Assembly (NCBI GenBank): GCA_003166865.1
Contig: PMUP01000044.1
Location: 1-64,000 of the forward strand
Length of the DNA stretch: 64,000 nucleotides
From: Bryobacterales bacterium
GTDB lineage: Bacteria; Acidobacteriota; Terriglobia; Bryobacterales; Bryobacteraceae
Direction of reading: 5' to 3'
A model generated the notes under the pieces. That model did not search any database and was not told the origin of the DNA. It was given only the letters and a program-made list of their open reading frames with translations. Both the position numbers and the translations under genes were made by a program. Positions 25,244-32,689 of this stretch are shown piece by piece (the stretch's first letter is position 1; each line of letters starts with the position of its first letter).

Positions 25244-25258
25244 ATCTCAGATTGAGAT
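25244..25258 (+). promoter_or_regulatory. Perfect inverted repeat upstream of the Lys-rich protein gene
   Basis: ATCTCA-GAT-TGAGAT is a perfect 6-3-6 palindrome, 45 bases before GTG 25304. It sits in an AT-rich stretch, unlike the GC-rich surroundings, and is placed where a regulator could bind. It has no T-run so it is not a terminator. No regulator can be named. Confidence 0.3.
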
Positions 25259-25303
25259 CGAAAAAGTTACTTAGCCGTGTCTAACAGAGGAGGAACACCA
25301 ATT

Positions 25304-25549
25304 GTGAGAAAAACTTTGATTGCGTTGATGATAAGCGGCTTGACCGGCTTTGCAGCTTGGGGCCAGGACACCGCGAAGGACGACCTCAAGAAGTCCGGCC
25401 AAGACGTGAAGAAGGCGGGCAAGGACACCGGGAAGGCCGCGAAGGATGCGGGCAAGGGCCTCAAGAAAGGCACAAAGAAGGGTGTCAATAAGACCGCCAA
25501 GGCAACCGAGAAGGGCGCCAAGAAGGTGGACGACAAGACCAAGCAATAG
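25304..25549 (+). CDS. Secreted lysine-rich repetitive protein
   Basis: An 81-residue protein starting at GTG 25304 behind an AGAGGAGGAA ribosome binding site. The first 22 residues are a signal peptide (VRKTLIALMISGLTGFAAWG, cleavage before QDTAK). The mature part is Lys/Gly/Ala-rich with a loose repeat of KKAGKDTGKAAKDAGK and KGTKKGVNKTAKATEK type. This gives a strongly basic helix-forming chain, resembling histone H1 tails or LEA proteins in composition only. Function unknown; possible binding to acidic envelope polymers or DNA outside the membrane. Confidence 0.7.
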   Translation: MRKTLIALMISGLTGFAAWGQDTAKDDLKKSGQDVKKAGKDTGKAAKDAGKGLKKGTKKGVNKTAKATEKGAKKVDDKTKQ

Positions 25550-25595
25550 GCGCGGCGCGTCCGGGCGGCGCGCGCTACAATTGAGGTTCCCGCCC

Positions 25596-26372
25596 ATGGT
25601 GAAGGCACTCCCGGACATCCTGGCTCAAATTGTCGAGCAGAAAAAGCTTGAGCTGGCGTCCCGCGAGCCTGGGGTAGAGGGGAGAGCTGAGCGGTCGATT
25701 TCCGAGCGGCGGGATTTTCTGGCTGCGCTGTCCGGCCCGGCGCCGGCGGTTATCGCGGAAGTGAAGAAGGCGTCTCCGAGCAAAGGCGTGCTGGCCACGG
25801 AGTTCGATCCGGCGTCGATCGCGCGATCGTATGAAGAGGGCGGCGCGGCGGCGTTGTCGGTGTTGACCGACGAAAAACATTTTCTGGGTAGTTTGTCGCA
25901 CTTGGAATCGGCCCGCGCGGCGGTGCGGCTTCCGGTCTTGCGAAAAGATTTCACCATCGACACATACCACGTGCATGAGGCGGCGGCCCATGGCGCGGAT
26001 GCGATCCTGTTGATCGCCGCTATTCTCTCGGAGCGCCGGATGCGCGACTTCCGCGAATTGGCCGAACGTTATCGCATGGCGGCCTTGGTGGAAGTGCATG
26101 ATGAAGAGGAATTGGGGCCGGCGGTTGCATCGGGCGCGCGCTTGATCGGGGTCAACAATCGGAATTTACACACGTTCGAAGTCAAGCTGGAGACCGCGCT
26201 GAGATTGGCAGAGAAGATTCCGGCGGGCGTGGTGCGAGTGGCCGAGAGCGGGATCCATTCTTCAGCCGACGTCGAACTGCTTCGCGCGGCCGGTTACCAG
26301 GCGTTCCTGGTGGGCGAGCACCTGATGAAATCCGGCGATCCGGCGGGCGCGTTGCGAGCGCTACTTGCATGA
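25596..26372 (+). CDS. trpC: Indole-3-glycerol-phosphate synthase
   Basis: A 258-residue TIM-barrel enzyme that closes the indole ring by decarboxylating CdRP. Motifs are AEVKKASPSKGVLATEFDP, LSVLTDEKHFLGSLSHL, VLRKDFTIDTYHV, LIGVNNRNL and VAESGIHSSADVELL, in the expected order. ATG 25596 is chosen because the frame upstream has no family similarity. It begins the tryptophan run and overlaps trpF by four bases. trpE, trpG and trpD are not in the window, so the pathway's first steps are elsewhere. Confidence 0.95.
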   Translation: MVKALPDILAQIVEQKKLELASREPGVEGRAERSISERRDFLAALSGPAPAVIAEVKKASPSKGVLATEFDPASIARSYEEGGAAALSVLTDEKHFLGSLSHLESARAAVRLPVLRKDFTIDTYHVHEAAAHGADAILLIAAILSERRMRDFRELAERYRMAALVEVHDEEELGPAVASGARLIGVNNRNLHTFEVKLETALRLAEKIPAGVVRVAESGIHSSADVELLRAAGYQAFLVGEHLMKSGDPAGALRALLA

Positions 26373-26953
26373 TGGTGAAAATTTGTGGGATCACGAATCG
26401 TGAAGATGCGCTGGCGGCGGTCGAGGCCGGCGCTTCCGCTATTGGCTTCAACTTCTACCGCGAGAGCCCACGCTACATTTCGCACACCGGCGCGGCGATG
26501 ATCGCCGAGAAGATTCCAGCGAACGTGTGGAAAGTGGGCGTGTTCGTCAATGAGTCGCCCGAGACGATCGCTAAGACCGTCATTGAAGCGGGACTGGACG
26601 TCGCGCAGCTTCACGGTACGTCGGAGGCGCGAGGGATTCGGATTTGGCGCGGTTGCCAGACCAACGAGCCGGTGCTCGAGTACGTGGACGACAATGCGGT
26701 GGAGGCGTTGCTAGTCGACACACCATCCTCGGAGCTTTACGGAGGGACCGGCCGGACATTCGCCTGGTCGCTGGTGAAGGGCCTCCCGAAAAAAATCGTG
26801 ATTGCCGGGGGACTCGACGCGGACAACGTTCGCGCCGCCATCGAACAGGGGCAGCCTTGGGGCGTGGACGCTTGCTCGCGCATCGAAAAATCGCCCGGCT
26901 TGAAGGATCACGACAAAATGCGCAAATTTGTGAAAGCCGCTCTCGAATCGTGA
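26369..26953 (+). CDS. trpF: Phosphoribosylanthranilate isomerase
   Basis: A 194-residue TIM barrel that isomerises PRA to CdRP. The catalytic cysteine is C6 in VKICGITN, and D117 in LLVDTP is the general acid/base, followed by [11 protein letters not shown] for the phosphate and [15 protein letters not shown] at the end. The start ATGATG overlaps the trpC stop, and the stop overlaps trpB (TGATG). Complete, normal length. Confidence 0.95.
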   Translation: MMVKICGITNREDALAAVEAGASAIGFNFYRESPRYISHTGAAMIAEKIPANVWKVGVFVNESPETIAKTVIEAGLDVAQLHGTSEARGIRIWRGCQTNEPVLEYVDDNAVEALLVDTPSSELYGGTGRTFAWSLVKGLPKKIVIAGGLDADNVRAAIEQGQPWGVDACSRIEKSPGLKDHDKMRKFVKAALES

Positions 26954-28161
26954 TGACGCCACTGCCTGATGCCGGCGGCCACTTCGGTCCGTATGGCGGC
27001 CGCTACGTTCCGGAAGTGCTGATGGCGCCCCTGGAGGAACTCGAGCAAGCTTATCTTGAAGCGCGGCACGATCCGGCCTTTCAAGCTGAGTTGAAAGATC
27101 TGCTGGCCAATTATGCGGGCCGCCCCACGGCTCTGTACCACGCCAAGCGGCTGAGCGAAGCGTACGGAGGCGCGCAGATTTACATCAAGCGCGAGGATCT
27201 GCTGCATACCGGCGCGCACAAGATCAACAATTGCCTGGGGCAGGGGCTGCTCGCGCGGTGCATGGGCAAGAAGCGCATCATCGCCGAAACGGGGGCCGGC
27301 CAGCATGGCGTGGCAACCGCGACTGTGTGCGCTCTGTTTGGACTCGAATGCATCGTCTACATGGGCGAAGAAGACATGCGGCGGCAGCGCCTGAATGTCT
27401 TTCGCATGCGATTGCTCGGCGCGAAAGTGGTGAGCGTTTCGAGCGGCAGCCGAACATTGAAGGACGCCATCAGCGAGGCCATGCGCGACTGGGTGACCAA
27501 CGTTCATTCCACGCATTACCTGCTCGGCTCGGCGCTGGGCGCGCATCCTTACCCGATGATGGTTCGCGATTTTCATAGCGTGATCGGCGAGGAGACCCGC
27601 CGCCAAATCCTGGAGCGCGAAAAGCGGCTGCCGGATTCGATATTCGCTTGTGTCGGCGGTGGAAGCAACGCGATCGGGATGTTTCACGCGTTCCTGGCGG
27701 ACGAGGGCGTGCGCTTGATTGGCGTGGAGGCGGGCGGGCGCGGTGCGGAGTTGGGTACGCATGCGGCGCGCTTCTCGGGTGGATCGCCCGGCGTGCTGCA
27801 CGGCGCGCATAGTTATCTCCTGCAAGACGCCGATGGGCAAGTGGCGCTGACGCATTCGATCTCGGCAGGCCTGGATTACGCGTTGGTGGGGCCCGAGCAT
27901 GCCTGGCTGCATGACAAGAAGCGCGCCGAGTATTGCTCGGTCACCGATCAGCAAGCGCTCGACGCCGCGCGCACGCTGGCCCGCACGGAGGGAATCATTC
28001 CCGCGCTTGAATCCGCGCATGCCGTGGCCGAAGCCCTGCGCCGCGCGCCCGCCGCCAAGGGCGAGATGTTCGTCATCAATTTATCGGGACGCGGCGACAA
28101 GGACACCGATATCTATCGCGAAAATCTGAGAGAGCTGGATGAGCCAGACCAGAGTCGATGA
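26953..28161 (+). CDS. trpB: Tryptophan synthase beta chain
   Basis: A 402-residue PLP enzyme that condenses indole with serine. The N-terminus [17 protein letters not shown] is classic TrpB1, the Schiff-base lysine is K90 in HTGAHKINN, and the PLP phosphate loop is [23 protein letters not shown] and the [16 protein letters not shown] block of the alpha-beta interface are intact. ATG 26953 overlaps the trpF stop by one base; the longer upstream frame is rejected. It overlaps trpA by four bases. Confidence 0.96.
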   Translation: MTPLPDAGGHFGPYGGRYVPEVLMAPLEELEQAYLEARHDPAFQAELKDLLANYAGRPTALYHAKRLSEAYGGAQIYIKREDLLHTGAHKINNCLGQGLLARCMGKKRIIAETGAGQHGVATATVCALFGLECIVYMGEEDMRRQRLNVFRMRLLGAKVVSVSSGSRTLKDAISEAMRDWVTNVHSTHYLLGSALGAHPYPMMVRDFHSVIGEETRRQILEREKRLPDSIFACVGGGSNAIGMFHAFLADEGVRLIGVEAGGRGAELGTHAARFSGGSPGVLHGAHSYLLQDADGQVALTHSISAGLDYALVGPEHAWLHDKKRAEYCSVTDQQALDAARTLARTEGIIPALESAHAVAEALRRAPAAKGEMFVINLSGRGDKDTDIYRENLRELDEPDQSR

Positions 28162-28970
28162 TCCAGACCAGAATCGTCCGGCTCTTTGATCGGCTGCGGG
28201 CCGAGCCGCGTCCAGCGCTGATCGCCTACATCACCGCCGGCGACCCATCGCCCGCCGCGACCCCCGATCTGGTGGCTGCTCTCGAACGAGGCGGCGCGGA
28301 CCTGATCGAGCTCGGCGTGCCTTTTTCCGACCCGATCGCCGATGGCCCGGTGATCCAGCGCGGCAGCGAGCGCGCGCTGAAGGCTGGAACGAAACTCAGC
28401 ACCGTGCTCGACATCGCAGCCGAGATCCGCAAACAGTCTGAGATTCCACTGCTCCTATTCACGTACATGAATCCGGTGCTGCGGTACGGTTTGGAACCGC
28501 TGGCCAAGGCGGCGGTGGCCAGCGGAATCGACGGCTGCCTGCTCACGGACTTGAGCGTCGAAGAAGCCGAGCCATACATTCATGTCATGCGCCGAGCTGG
28601 CCTCGACACTGTGTTCCTGGCCGCGCCCACCAGCAGCCGGCGGCGTCTGGAACTGGTTGCGAAGTACTCCACTGGATTCGTCTATCTGGTTTCGCGAACG
28701 GGCGTGACGGGCGAGCGAGCCAGCGTCTCCGACAGCGCAGCGCCGCTGGTACTCGCCATGCGCGGCGTGACCGAGCTTCCGCTGGCGGTCGGTTTCGGCA
28801 TTTCCACGGCAGACCATGTTCGGGCGATCGGCGCGATTGCCGACGGCGTGGTAGTGGGCAGCGCCTTTGAACGGGTTATAGAACAGAACGCAACCAGTCC
28901 CCAACTTCCCGCCAAGATCGAGGCTCTGGCTCGGGAGCTCGCCAGTGGTTTACTATCGAAGAACCCATGA
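28158..28970 (+). CDS. trpA: Tryptophan synthase alpha chain
   Basis: A 270-residue TIM barrel that releases indole from indole-3-glycerol phosphate. The catalytic glutamate is E51 in [16 protein letters not shown] and the aspartate is D62. [54 protein letters not shown] and [11 protein letters not shown] mark the later strands and phosphate site. Coupled with trpB by ATGA. Indole is channelled to the beta chain in the alpha2beta2 complex. Confidence 0.95.
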   Translation: MIQTRIVRLFDRLRAEPRPALIAYITAGDPSPAATPDLVAALERGGADLIELGVPFSDPIADGPVIQRGSERALKAGTKLSTVLDIAAEIRKQSEIPLLLFTYMNPVLRYGLEPLAKAAVASGIDGCLLTDLSVEEAEPYIHVMRRAGLDTVFLAAPTSSRRRLELVAKYSTGFVYLVSRTGVTGERASVSDSAAPLVLAMRGVTELPLAVGFGISTADHVRAIGAIADGVVVGSAFERVIEQNATSPQLPAKIEALARELASGLLSKNP

Positions 28971-28982
28971 GCCTGAAAGACA

Positions 28983-29258
28983 ATGAGCACTGACAAGCTC
29001 GCGGATTGCCGCCTGCAAATCGACCAACTGGACGTCAAGATCGTCGAGCTGCTCAACGCGCGCACCGAAATCGTGCATGAAATCGGCCGCATCAAACGGC
29101 AGCTCTCTTTACCCATCTACGAGCCCAAGCGCGAGGATCAGGTCTTTCAAAACGTCACCGGCCACAACCCCGGGCCGCTGACCCCGGAGGCGCTCAAGCG
29201 CATCTTCGAACGCATCATCGACGAGATGCGGACCATCCAGCAAAAGAAGATGAGCTAG
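28983..29258 (+). CDS. Chorismate mutase (AroQ class)
   Basis: A 91-residue all-helical AroQ-type chorismate mutase. CRLQIDQLDVKIVELLNARTEIVHEIGRIK is read as helix 1 with the catalytic arginine in the ARTE segment, followed by IYEPKREDQVFQNV and the second-helix LKRIFERIIDEMRTIQ. It converts chorismate to prephenate, the branch towards phenylalanine and tyrosine. It lies 12 bases past trpA, so the tryptophan and Phe/Tyr branch genes are likely cotranscribed. No fused prephenate dehydratase domain. Confidence 0.92.
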   Translation: MSTDKLADCRLQIDQLDVKIVELLNARTEIVHEIGRIKRQLSLPIYEPKREDQVFQNVTGHNPGPLTPEALKRIFERIIDEMRTIQQKKMS

Positions 29259-29301
29259 CGGGCTGAGAGGATTCGGCCTTGCGCAGTACAATGGAGCATA
29301 G

Positions 29302-29496
29302 ATGAGTAACCTTCAGATCTATACTTGGATCGGGGTGCCGGCCCTGACTGTTCTCATCGGGATAAAGAACCTGCTGGACGTTTTGCATTACAAAGCCCTT
29401 AAGGCCAGATTCGACCGCTTCGACGCCTGGCGCGACAGGGTCGACTCGCAGCTTGAGCAGCCGCTCGGCAAGACGACTGAGCTCGACATCCGATAG
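29302..29496 (+). CDS. Small membrane/coiled-coil protein
   Basis: A 64-residue protein with one hydrophobic N-terminal helix (YTWIGVPALTVLIGI) and a charged helix (KALKARFDRFDAWRDRVDSQLEQ). The overall plan (membrane helix, RFDxxD-type turn, charged helix) resembles the proteins at 22780 and 41034 and it may be a distant member, but the diagnostic MRDLWR block is only weakly present. Family not recognised. Located 43 bases past the chorismate mutase gene. Confidence 0.55.
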   Translation: MSNLQIYTWIGVPALTVLIGIKNLLDVLHYKALKARFDRFDAWRDRVDSQLEQPLGKTTELDIR

Positions 29497-29595
29497 CCCC
29501 CACCACCCGGTGGCCTGCATGGTAAAACTGTGTCTATGAAGCGCCTCGATCGCCAATTCCGGTATAAGGAAATTGGGCCCCTGGAGGGAATGTAG

Positions 29596-29841
29596 ATGGT
29601 CAACTGTCCAAACTGCGATGCCATGATCGACGTGGACGAGGACGACTTGGATGAAGGTGACACGCTGACCTGCGAGGAGTGCAGCGCCGATCTCAGCGTC
29701 ACCGGGTTGAGTCCTCTGGAACTCGAAACTCAAGAGGACGAAGACGAGGAGGACGAAGAAGAAGAGGAAGACCTGCATTACGACGAGGACGCAGACGAGG
29801 ATGAGGATGAAGAAGAAGAGGAAGAAGAGGATTGGCACTAG
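29596..29841 (+). CDS. LysW-like zinc-ribbon protein with long acidic tail
   Basis: An 81-residue protein. Residues 1-30 form a zinc ribbon with CPNC at 4-7 and CEEC at 26-29, the pattern of LysW/ArgW amino-group carriers. Residues 47-79 are almost only Asp and Glu, and the end is EDWH, close to the EDW(GE) end of LysW. LysW carries its substrate on a C-terminal glutamate; here the last residue is histidine, and no lysX/argX ligase is nearby, so that role is doubtful. GGAGGGA precedes ATG 29596. The last 41 bases also encode the start of the next gene. Confidence 0.75.
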   Translation: MVNCPNCDAMIDVDEDDLDEGDTLTCEECSADLSVTGLSPLELETQEDEDEEDEEEEEDLHYDEDADEDEDEEEEEEEDWH

Positions 29842-30214
29842 CCTGATTGGAACTAGCGTTTTGCTGCTGCTAGCCGCCTTTGTTCCAGTTGCGGCCGCCG
29901 CCAAGAAGAAACCGGCGCTCGACACTTATGCCGTGATCAGCGGCAGCGTCTTTCAAGAGAGCGGTTATGCGCTGGCTGACGCCGCTGTAACTTTGGTAGC
30001 GGAGCCTGCGTCCGGGGGCGCAGCTGTGAAAGAGCAAAAAATGGAGGCGGTCTCGGACGCCCGAGGCGAGTTCATTTTTCGTGTCCCGCCCGGCCCCATG
30101 AACTACGCCATCGTGGTTGCGGCCAAAGGCTATCAAAGCCTGCGGAAATCCGTCGCTGTAGAAGGCCAGGAGCGTGTCGAGGTAACTTTCCAACTGGAAC
30201 GCGAGTCAAAATAA
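29801..30214 (+). CDS. Secreted carboxypeptidase-regulatory-like (CarboxypepD_reg) domain protein
   Basis: A 137-residue protein: basic start (MRMKKKRKKR), hydrophobic signal segment (VLLLLAAFVPVAAAA), then a beta-sandwich with ISGSVFQESGYALADAAVTL, ARGEFIFRVPPGPMNYAIVV and AKGYQSLRKSVAVEGQE, which is the CarboxypepD_reg/TonB-plug-associated prealbumin-like fold. It is probably an envelope protein with no catalysis. The first 14 codons lie in the shifted frame of the acidic-tail gene, so basic residues here and acidic residues there share the same purine-rich DNA. An alternative start (ATG 29807) would shorten it by two codons. Confidence 0.8.
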   Translation: MRMKKKRKKRIGTSLIGTSVLLLLAAFVPVAAAAKKKPALDTYAVISGSVFQESGYALADAAVTLVAEPASGGAAVKEQKMEAVSDARGEFIFRVPPGPMNYAIVVAAKGYQSLRKSVAVEGQERVEVTFQLERESK

Positions 30215-30217
30215 GTC

Positions 30218-30574
30218 GTGACGACCAAGCCCCTCCGCGGCGCGTGCATCGCAATCGTGTTGCTAAGTGGTGGTCTGGCTGCGCAACGGAAGAACCAAGA
30301 CACGACCACGCGCAATCTAGCGGGCGTGGTGACAGACGCCGCCGGACAGCACGCCGCCAAAGCCGTGGTGCAGTTGAAGAACACCAAGAATCTGCAGATC
30401 CGCTCCTTCATCACCCAGGAGGACGGTAGCTATCACTTCATGGGGCTTAGCGCGGACGTCGAATATCAAGTGAAAGCCGAGCGCGACGGCGCGACCAGTT
30501 CCTGGAAGAGCCTCAGCGTGTTCAATAGCAAGAAGAGCCCGGTCATCAACCTGAAGTTGAAGGTGAAGAAGTAG
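30218..30574 (+). CDS. Secreted CarboxypepD_reg-like domain protein
   Basis: A 118-residue protein starting at GTG 30218, four bases after the previous stop. It has a signal peptide (GACIAIVLLSGGLAA, cleavage before QRKNQ) and one beta-sandwich domain with RNLAGVVTDAAGQHAAKAVV, QLKNTKNLQIRSFITQEDG and YHFMGLSADVEYQVKA, a CarboxypepD_reg/prealbumin-like repeat as in TonB-dependent receptor N-termini. No TonB box seen. Same operon as the preceding gene, and similar in plan. Confidence 0.78.
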   Translation: MTTKPLRGACIAIVLLSGGLAAQRKNQDTTTRNLAGVVTDAAGQHAAKAVVQLKNTKNLQIRSFITQEDGSYHFMGLSADVEYQVKAERDGATSSWKSLSVFNSKKSPVINLKLKVKK

Positions 30575-30600
30575 CATCGAAGAAATAGGATGGAGGCTTC

Positions 30601-31176
30601 ATGAGGAAAATTCTCGTAATCGCACTTGCGCTGTCAGCGGCGATCCTGAGCGCGCAGGAATTCAAGGCTGGTTCGCCGGTCGCCGATTTTCAGGTGCGCG
30701 ATCTGGATGGGAAGGCCGTGTCGTTCTCATCGCTCAAAGGCCCCGTTACAGTGGTCACCTTCATCGCCACCCAGTGCCCGGTGTCGAATTCCTACAACCA
30801 GCGCATGATCGAGCTTTACAAGGACTACACGCCGAAAAACGTGAAGTTCATCTTCGTGAACGCCAATCGGTCCGAACCGGCCAGCGAAGTCCGCGAGCAC
30901 GCCAGGCGCGTTGGGTTTTCTTTCCCCGTTTACAAGGATCCGGACAACGTTGTGGCGGACCGCTTCGATGCGCAGGTGACGCCGGAAAGCTACGTCATCG
31001 ACAACTCAGGCATCCTGCGCTATCACGGCTCCATTGACGACGACATGAACGTATCGCGCGTGCATACCCAGCGGCTGCGCCTCGCTCTGGATGCGCTGCT
31101 GGCGGGAAAGCTGGTGCCGGCGACGGAAACCAAGGCATTCGGGTGCACCATCAAGCGCGTTCACAAGGTGTCCTAA
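30601..31176 (+). CDS. Secreted redoxin / thioredoxin-fold protein
   Basis: A 191-residue protein with a signal peptide (ILVIALALSAAILSA) and an AhpC/TSA-redoxin fold: FQVRDLDGKAVSFSSLKGP, VTFIATQCPVSNSYNQRM, FVNANRS and VTPESYVIDNSGILRYHGSID. The usual CxxC is replaced by a single cysteine in TQCPVSN, as in redoxins that contain a peroxidatic-like cysteine. A second cysteine occurs near the C-terminus (FGCTIKR), which could resolve it. Probably periplasmic thiol chemistry. Two bases separate it from the TlpA-like gene. Confidence 0.83.
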   Translation: MRKILVIALALSAAILSAQEFKAGSPVADFQVRDLDGKAVSFSSLKGPVTVVTFIATQCPVSNSYNQRMIELYKDYTPKNVKFIFVNANRSEPASEVREHARRVGFSFPVYKDPDNVVADRFDAQVTPESYVIDNSGILRYHGSIDDDMNVSRVHTQRLRLALDALLAGKLVPATETKAFGCTIKRVHKVS

Positions 31177-31178
31177 TC

Positions 31179-31661
31179 ATGCTGAAGCGCGTGATCGCAT
31201 TTGCCTTCTGCCTGCCGCTATTCGCCACGGGCCCGCTGCCTATCACGCTCGTACCGGTGGATGAAGCGGGCTTCCAAAAACTCGTCAATTCGCACAAAGG
31301 CAAAGTCGCCGTGTACGATTTCTGGGCCACCTGGTGCGCGCCCTGCCGCGCCGAGCTTCCACAACTCGTCAAGCTGGGAGCCAAACTGCGATCCCAAGGA
31401 GTGGAAGTGATCACCATCTCCGCGGACGAACCCGAGCAGAAGGCCGCCGCCGAGAAGTTCATTCAGAAATTCGGGGTGCGCGGGCCGGCGTACCTCAAGC
31501 AGGCCGCCGACGATGACCATTTCATCAACGCCATCGATCCGAAATGGAGCGGCGCGCTTCCGGCCCTGTTTGTATACGACAAATCGGGGCACAAGGTCCG
31601 CTCATTCATCGGCGAAACCGATATGGCGGCGCTGGAAGCCGCAATTCACAAGCTGCTGTAA
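31179..31661 (+). CDS. TlpA-like thioredoxin-fold protein
   Basis: A 160-residue thioredoxin-fold protein starting at ATG 31179, directly after the redoxin stop. A short N-terminal signal (VIAFAFCLPLFATG) is followed by VAVYDFWATWCAPCRAELPQLVKLG with the WCAPC redox motif, EVITISADE and PALFVYDKSGHKVRSF. TlpA-like proteins reduce disulfides in cytochrome c apoproteins or envelope proteins. Coupled with the redoxin at 30601, the two probably act as an electron pair in the envelope. Confidence 0.87.
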   Translation: MLKRVIAFAFCLPLFATGPLPITLVPVDEAGFQKLVNSHKGKVAVYDFWATWCAPCRAELPQLVKLGAKLRSQGVEVITISADEPEQKAAAEKFIQKFGVRGPAYLKQAADDDHFINAIDPKWSGALPALFVYDKSGHKVRSFIGETDMAALEAAIHKLL

Positions 31662-31828
31662 ACCGCATTGTGTAGCCACATTTGACATCGTTGTAACAGC
31701 GTGATACCTTCGGCGCTTAGTGGTATATCAGTCGCGGATCTCTCCCGAAAGGTGTTCGCGGGATCGACGCCCGGCGGCCAGCCCACGAAACGATTTGCAA
31801 GCACTATAATCATTTGAGAGGTGCAACG

Positions 31829-32233
31829 ATGAGAGCTAAGTTTTATGTTTTCGTGGCCGGCCTTGGATTGCTCGCCACCGCCGCGCCGATCATGGCGCAC
31901 CATTCGTTCACGGCTGAGTATGACGCCACCAAGCCAATCACACTCACCGGAGCGGTAACCAAAGTGGAGTGGATGAATCCGCACGCACGGTTCTACATCG
32001 ACGTGAAGGACGATTCAGGCACGGTCACCAACTGGGAGTTAGAGCTGGGAAGCCCGAATGCGCTCATGCGCCTCGGCTGGACTCGCAATTCACTGAAGCA
32101 GGGCGAAGTGGTTACGGTGGAAGGCTCGCTCGCAAAAGACGGCTCGAAGCTCGCCAACGCGCGTAAGGTTACGCTCGCGGACGGGCGCAAGGTCTTCGCC
32201 GGATCAGCGGCGGATAGCGACACCAAGCAATAG
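31829..32233 (+). CDS. DUF6152 secreted protein, copy 1
   Basis: A 134-residue secreted protein starting at ATG 31829 behind GAGAGGTG; an upstream TTG is not used. After the signal peptide (FVAGLGLLATAAPIMA) the mature protein begins HHSFTAEYDATKPITLTGAV, the DUF6152 signature, and continues VEWMNPHARFYIDVKDD and VTVEGSLAKDGSKLANAR, an OB-like beta barrel. The N-terminal His-His could bind a metal; this is inference. A TATAAT hexamer at 31805-31810 lies in the 167-base gap upstream, but with a poor -35. Confidence 0.85.
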   Translation: MRAKFYVFVAGLGLLATAAPIMAHHSFTAEYDATKPITLTGAVTKVEWMNPHARFYIDVKDDSGTVTNWELELGSPNALMRLGWTRNSLKQGEVVTVEGSLAKDGSKLANARKVTLADGRKVFAGSAADSDTKQ

Positions 32234-32251
32234 ACGGATTGGAGTCCAACC

Positions 32252-32674
32252 ATGCGCGTAACACAAGCTGTCCTCGCTGCCGGCATTGGTTTGCTCGCGG
32301 CTACACTGCCGCTGGTAGCGCACCACTCGTTCGCCGCGGAATTTGACTCCGCGAAACCCGTCTCGGTGCAAGGCGTGGTGACCAAACTTGACTGGATGAA
32401 TCCGCATATTTGGATCTATCTGGACACCAAGGACGACACCGGCACCGTCGCCCACTGGCAGTGTGAAGGCGGGCCGCCGAACGCGCTGACGCGCCAAGGT
32501 TGGAGCAAAGATGCGCTTAAAATGGGCGACCTAGTTACCATCGATGGCTTTCGCGCCAAGGACGGCACCAACACCTGCAACGCGCGATCGGTGAAGCTGC
32601 CGAACGGCAAGAGCGTATTCGCAGGCTCGGCCGAGGATGGCGGACCCTCCAAGCGCGCCCCCGCGCAGCAGTAA
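32252..32674 (+). CDS. DUF6152 secreted protein, copy 2
   Basis: A 140-residue paralog of the preceding gene, 18 bases downstream. Signal peptide (VLAAGIGLLAATLPLVA), then HHSFAAEFDSAKPVSVQGVV, LDWMNPHIWIYLDTKDD and VTIDGFRAKDGTNTCNAR. The two copies share the NH2-terminal HHSF, the TK(L/V)(D/E)WMNPH block and the NARxVxLxxG C-terminal strand, and differ by one cysteine in copy 2 (TCNAR). Probably a recent tandem duplication. Role unknown. Confidence 0.85.
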   Translation: MRVTQAVLAAGIGLLAATLPLVAHHSFAAEFDSAKPVSVQGVVTKLDWMNPHIWIYLDTKDDTGTVAHWQCEGGPPNALTRQGWSKDALKMGDLVTIDGFRAKDGTNTCNARSVKLPNGKSVFAGSAEDGGPSKRAPAQQ

Positions 32675-32689
32675 CCAGCGGCGTCACCT

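Noticed and set aside
25304-25549. Histone H1-like DNA-binding protein
   Set aside because: A clear signal peptide indicates export, so composition alone does not support a nucleoid role.
26644-28161. A trpB frame extended into trpF
   Set aside because: The extension is Arg-rich shadow sequence; trpB begins at ATG 26953 in the TGATG overlap.
29737-29834. GA-rich run as a triplex-forming or simple-repeat element
   Set aside because: It is fully explained as codons for the Asp/Glu tail and the basic start of the next gene.
31795-31822. Perfect TATAAT at 31805-31810 as a promoter
   Set aside because: There is no acceptable -35 at the right spacing, and the distance to ATG 31829 would leave a very short leader; mentioned only as weak.
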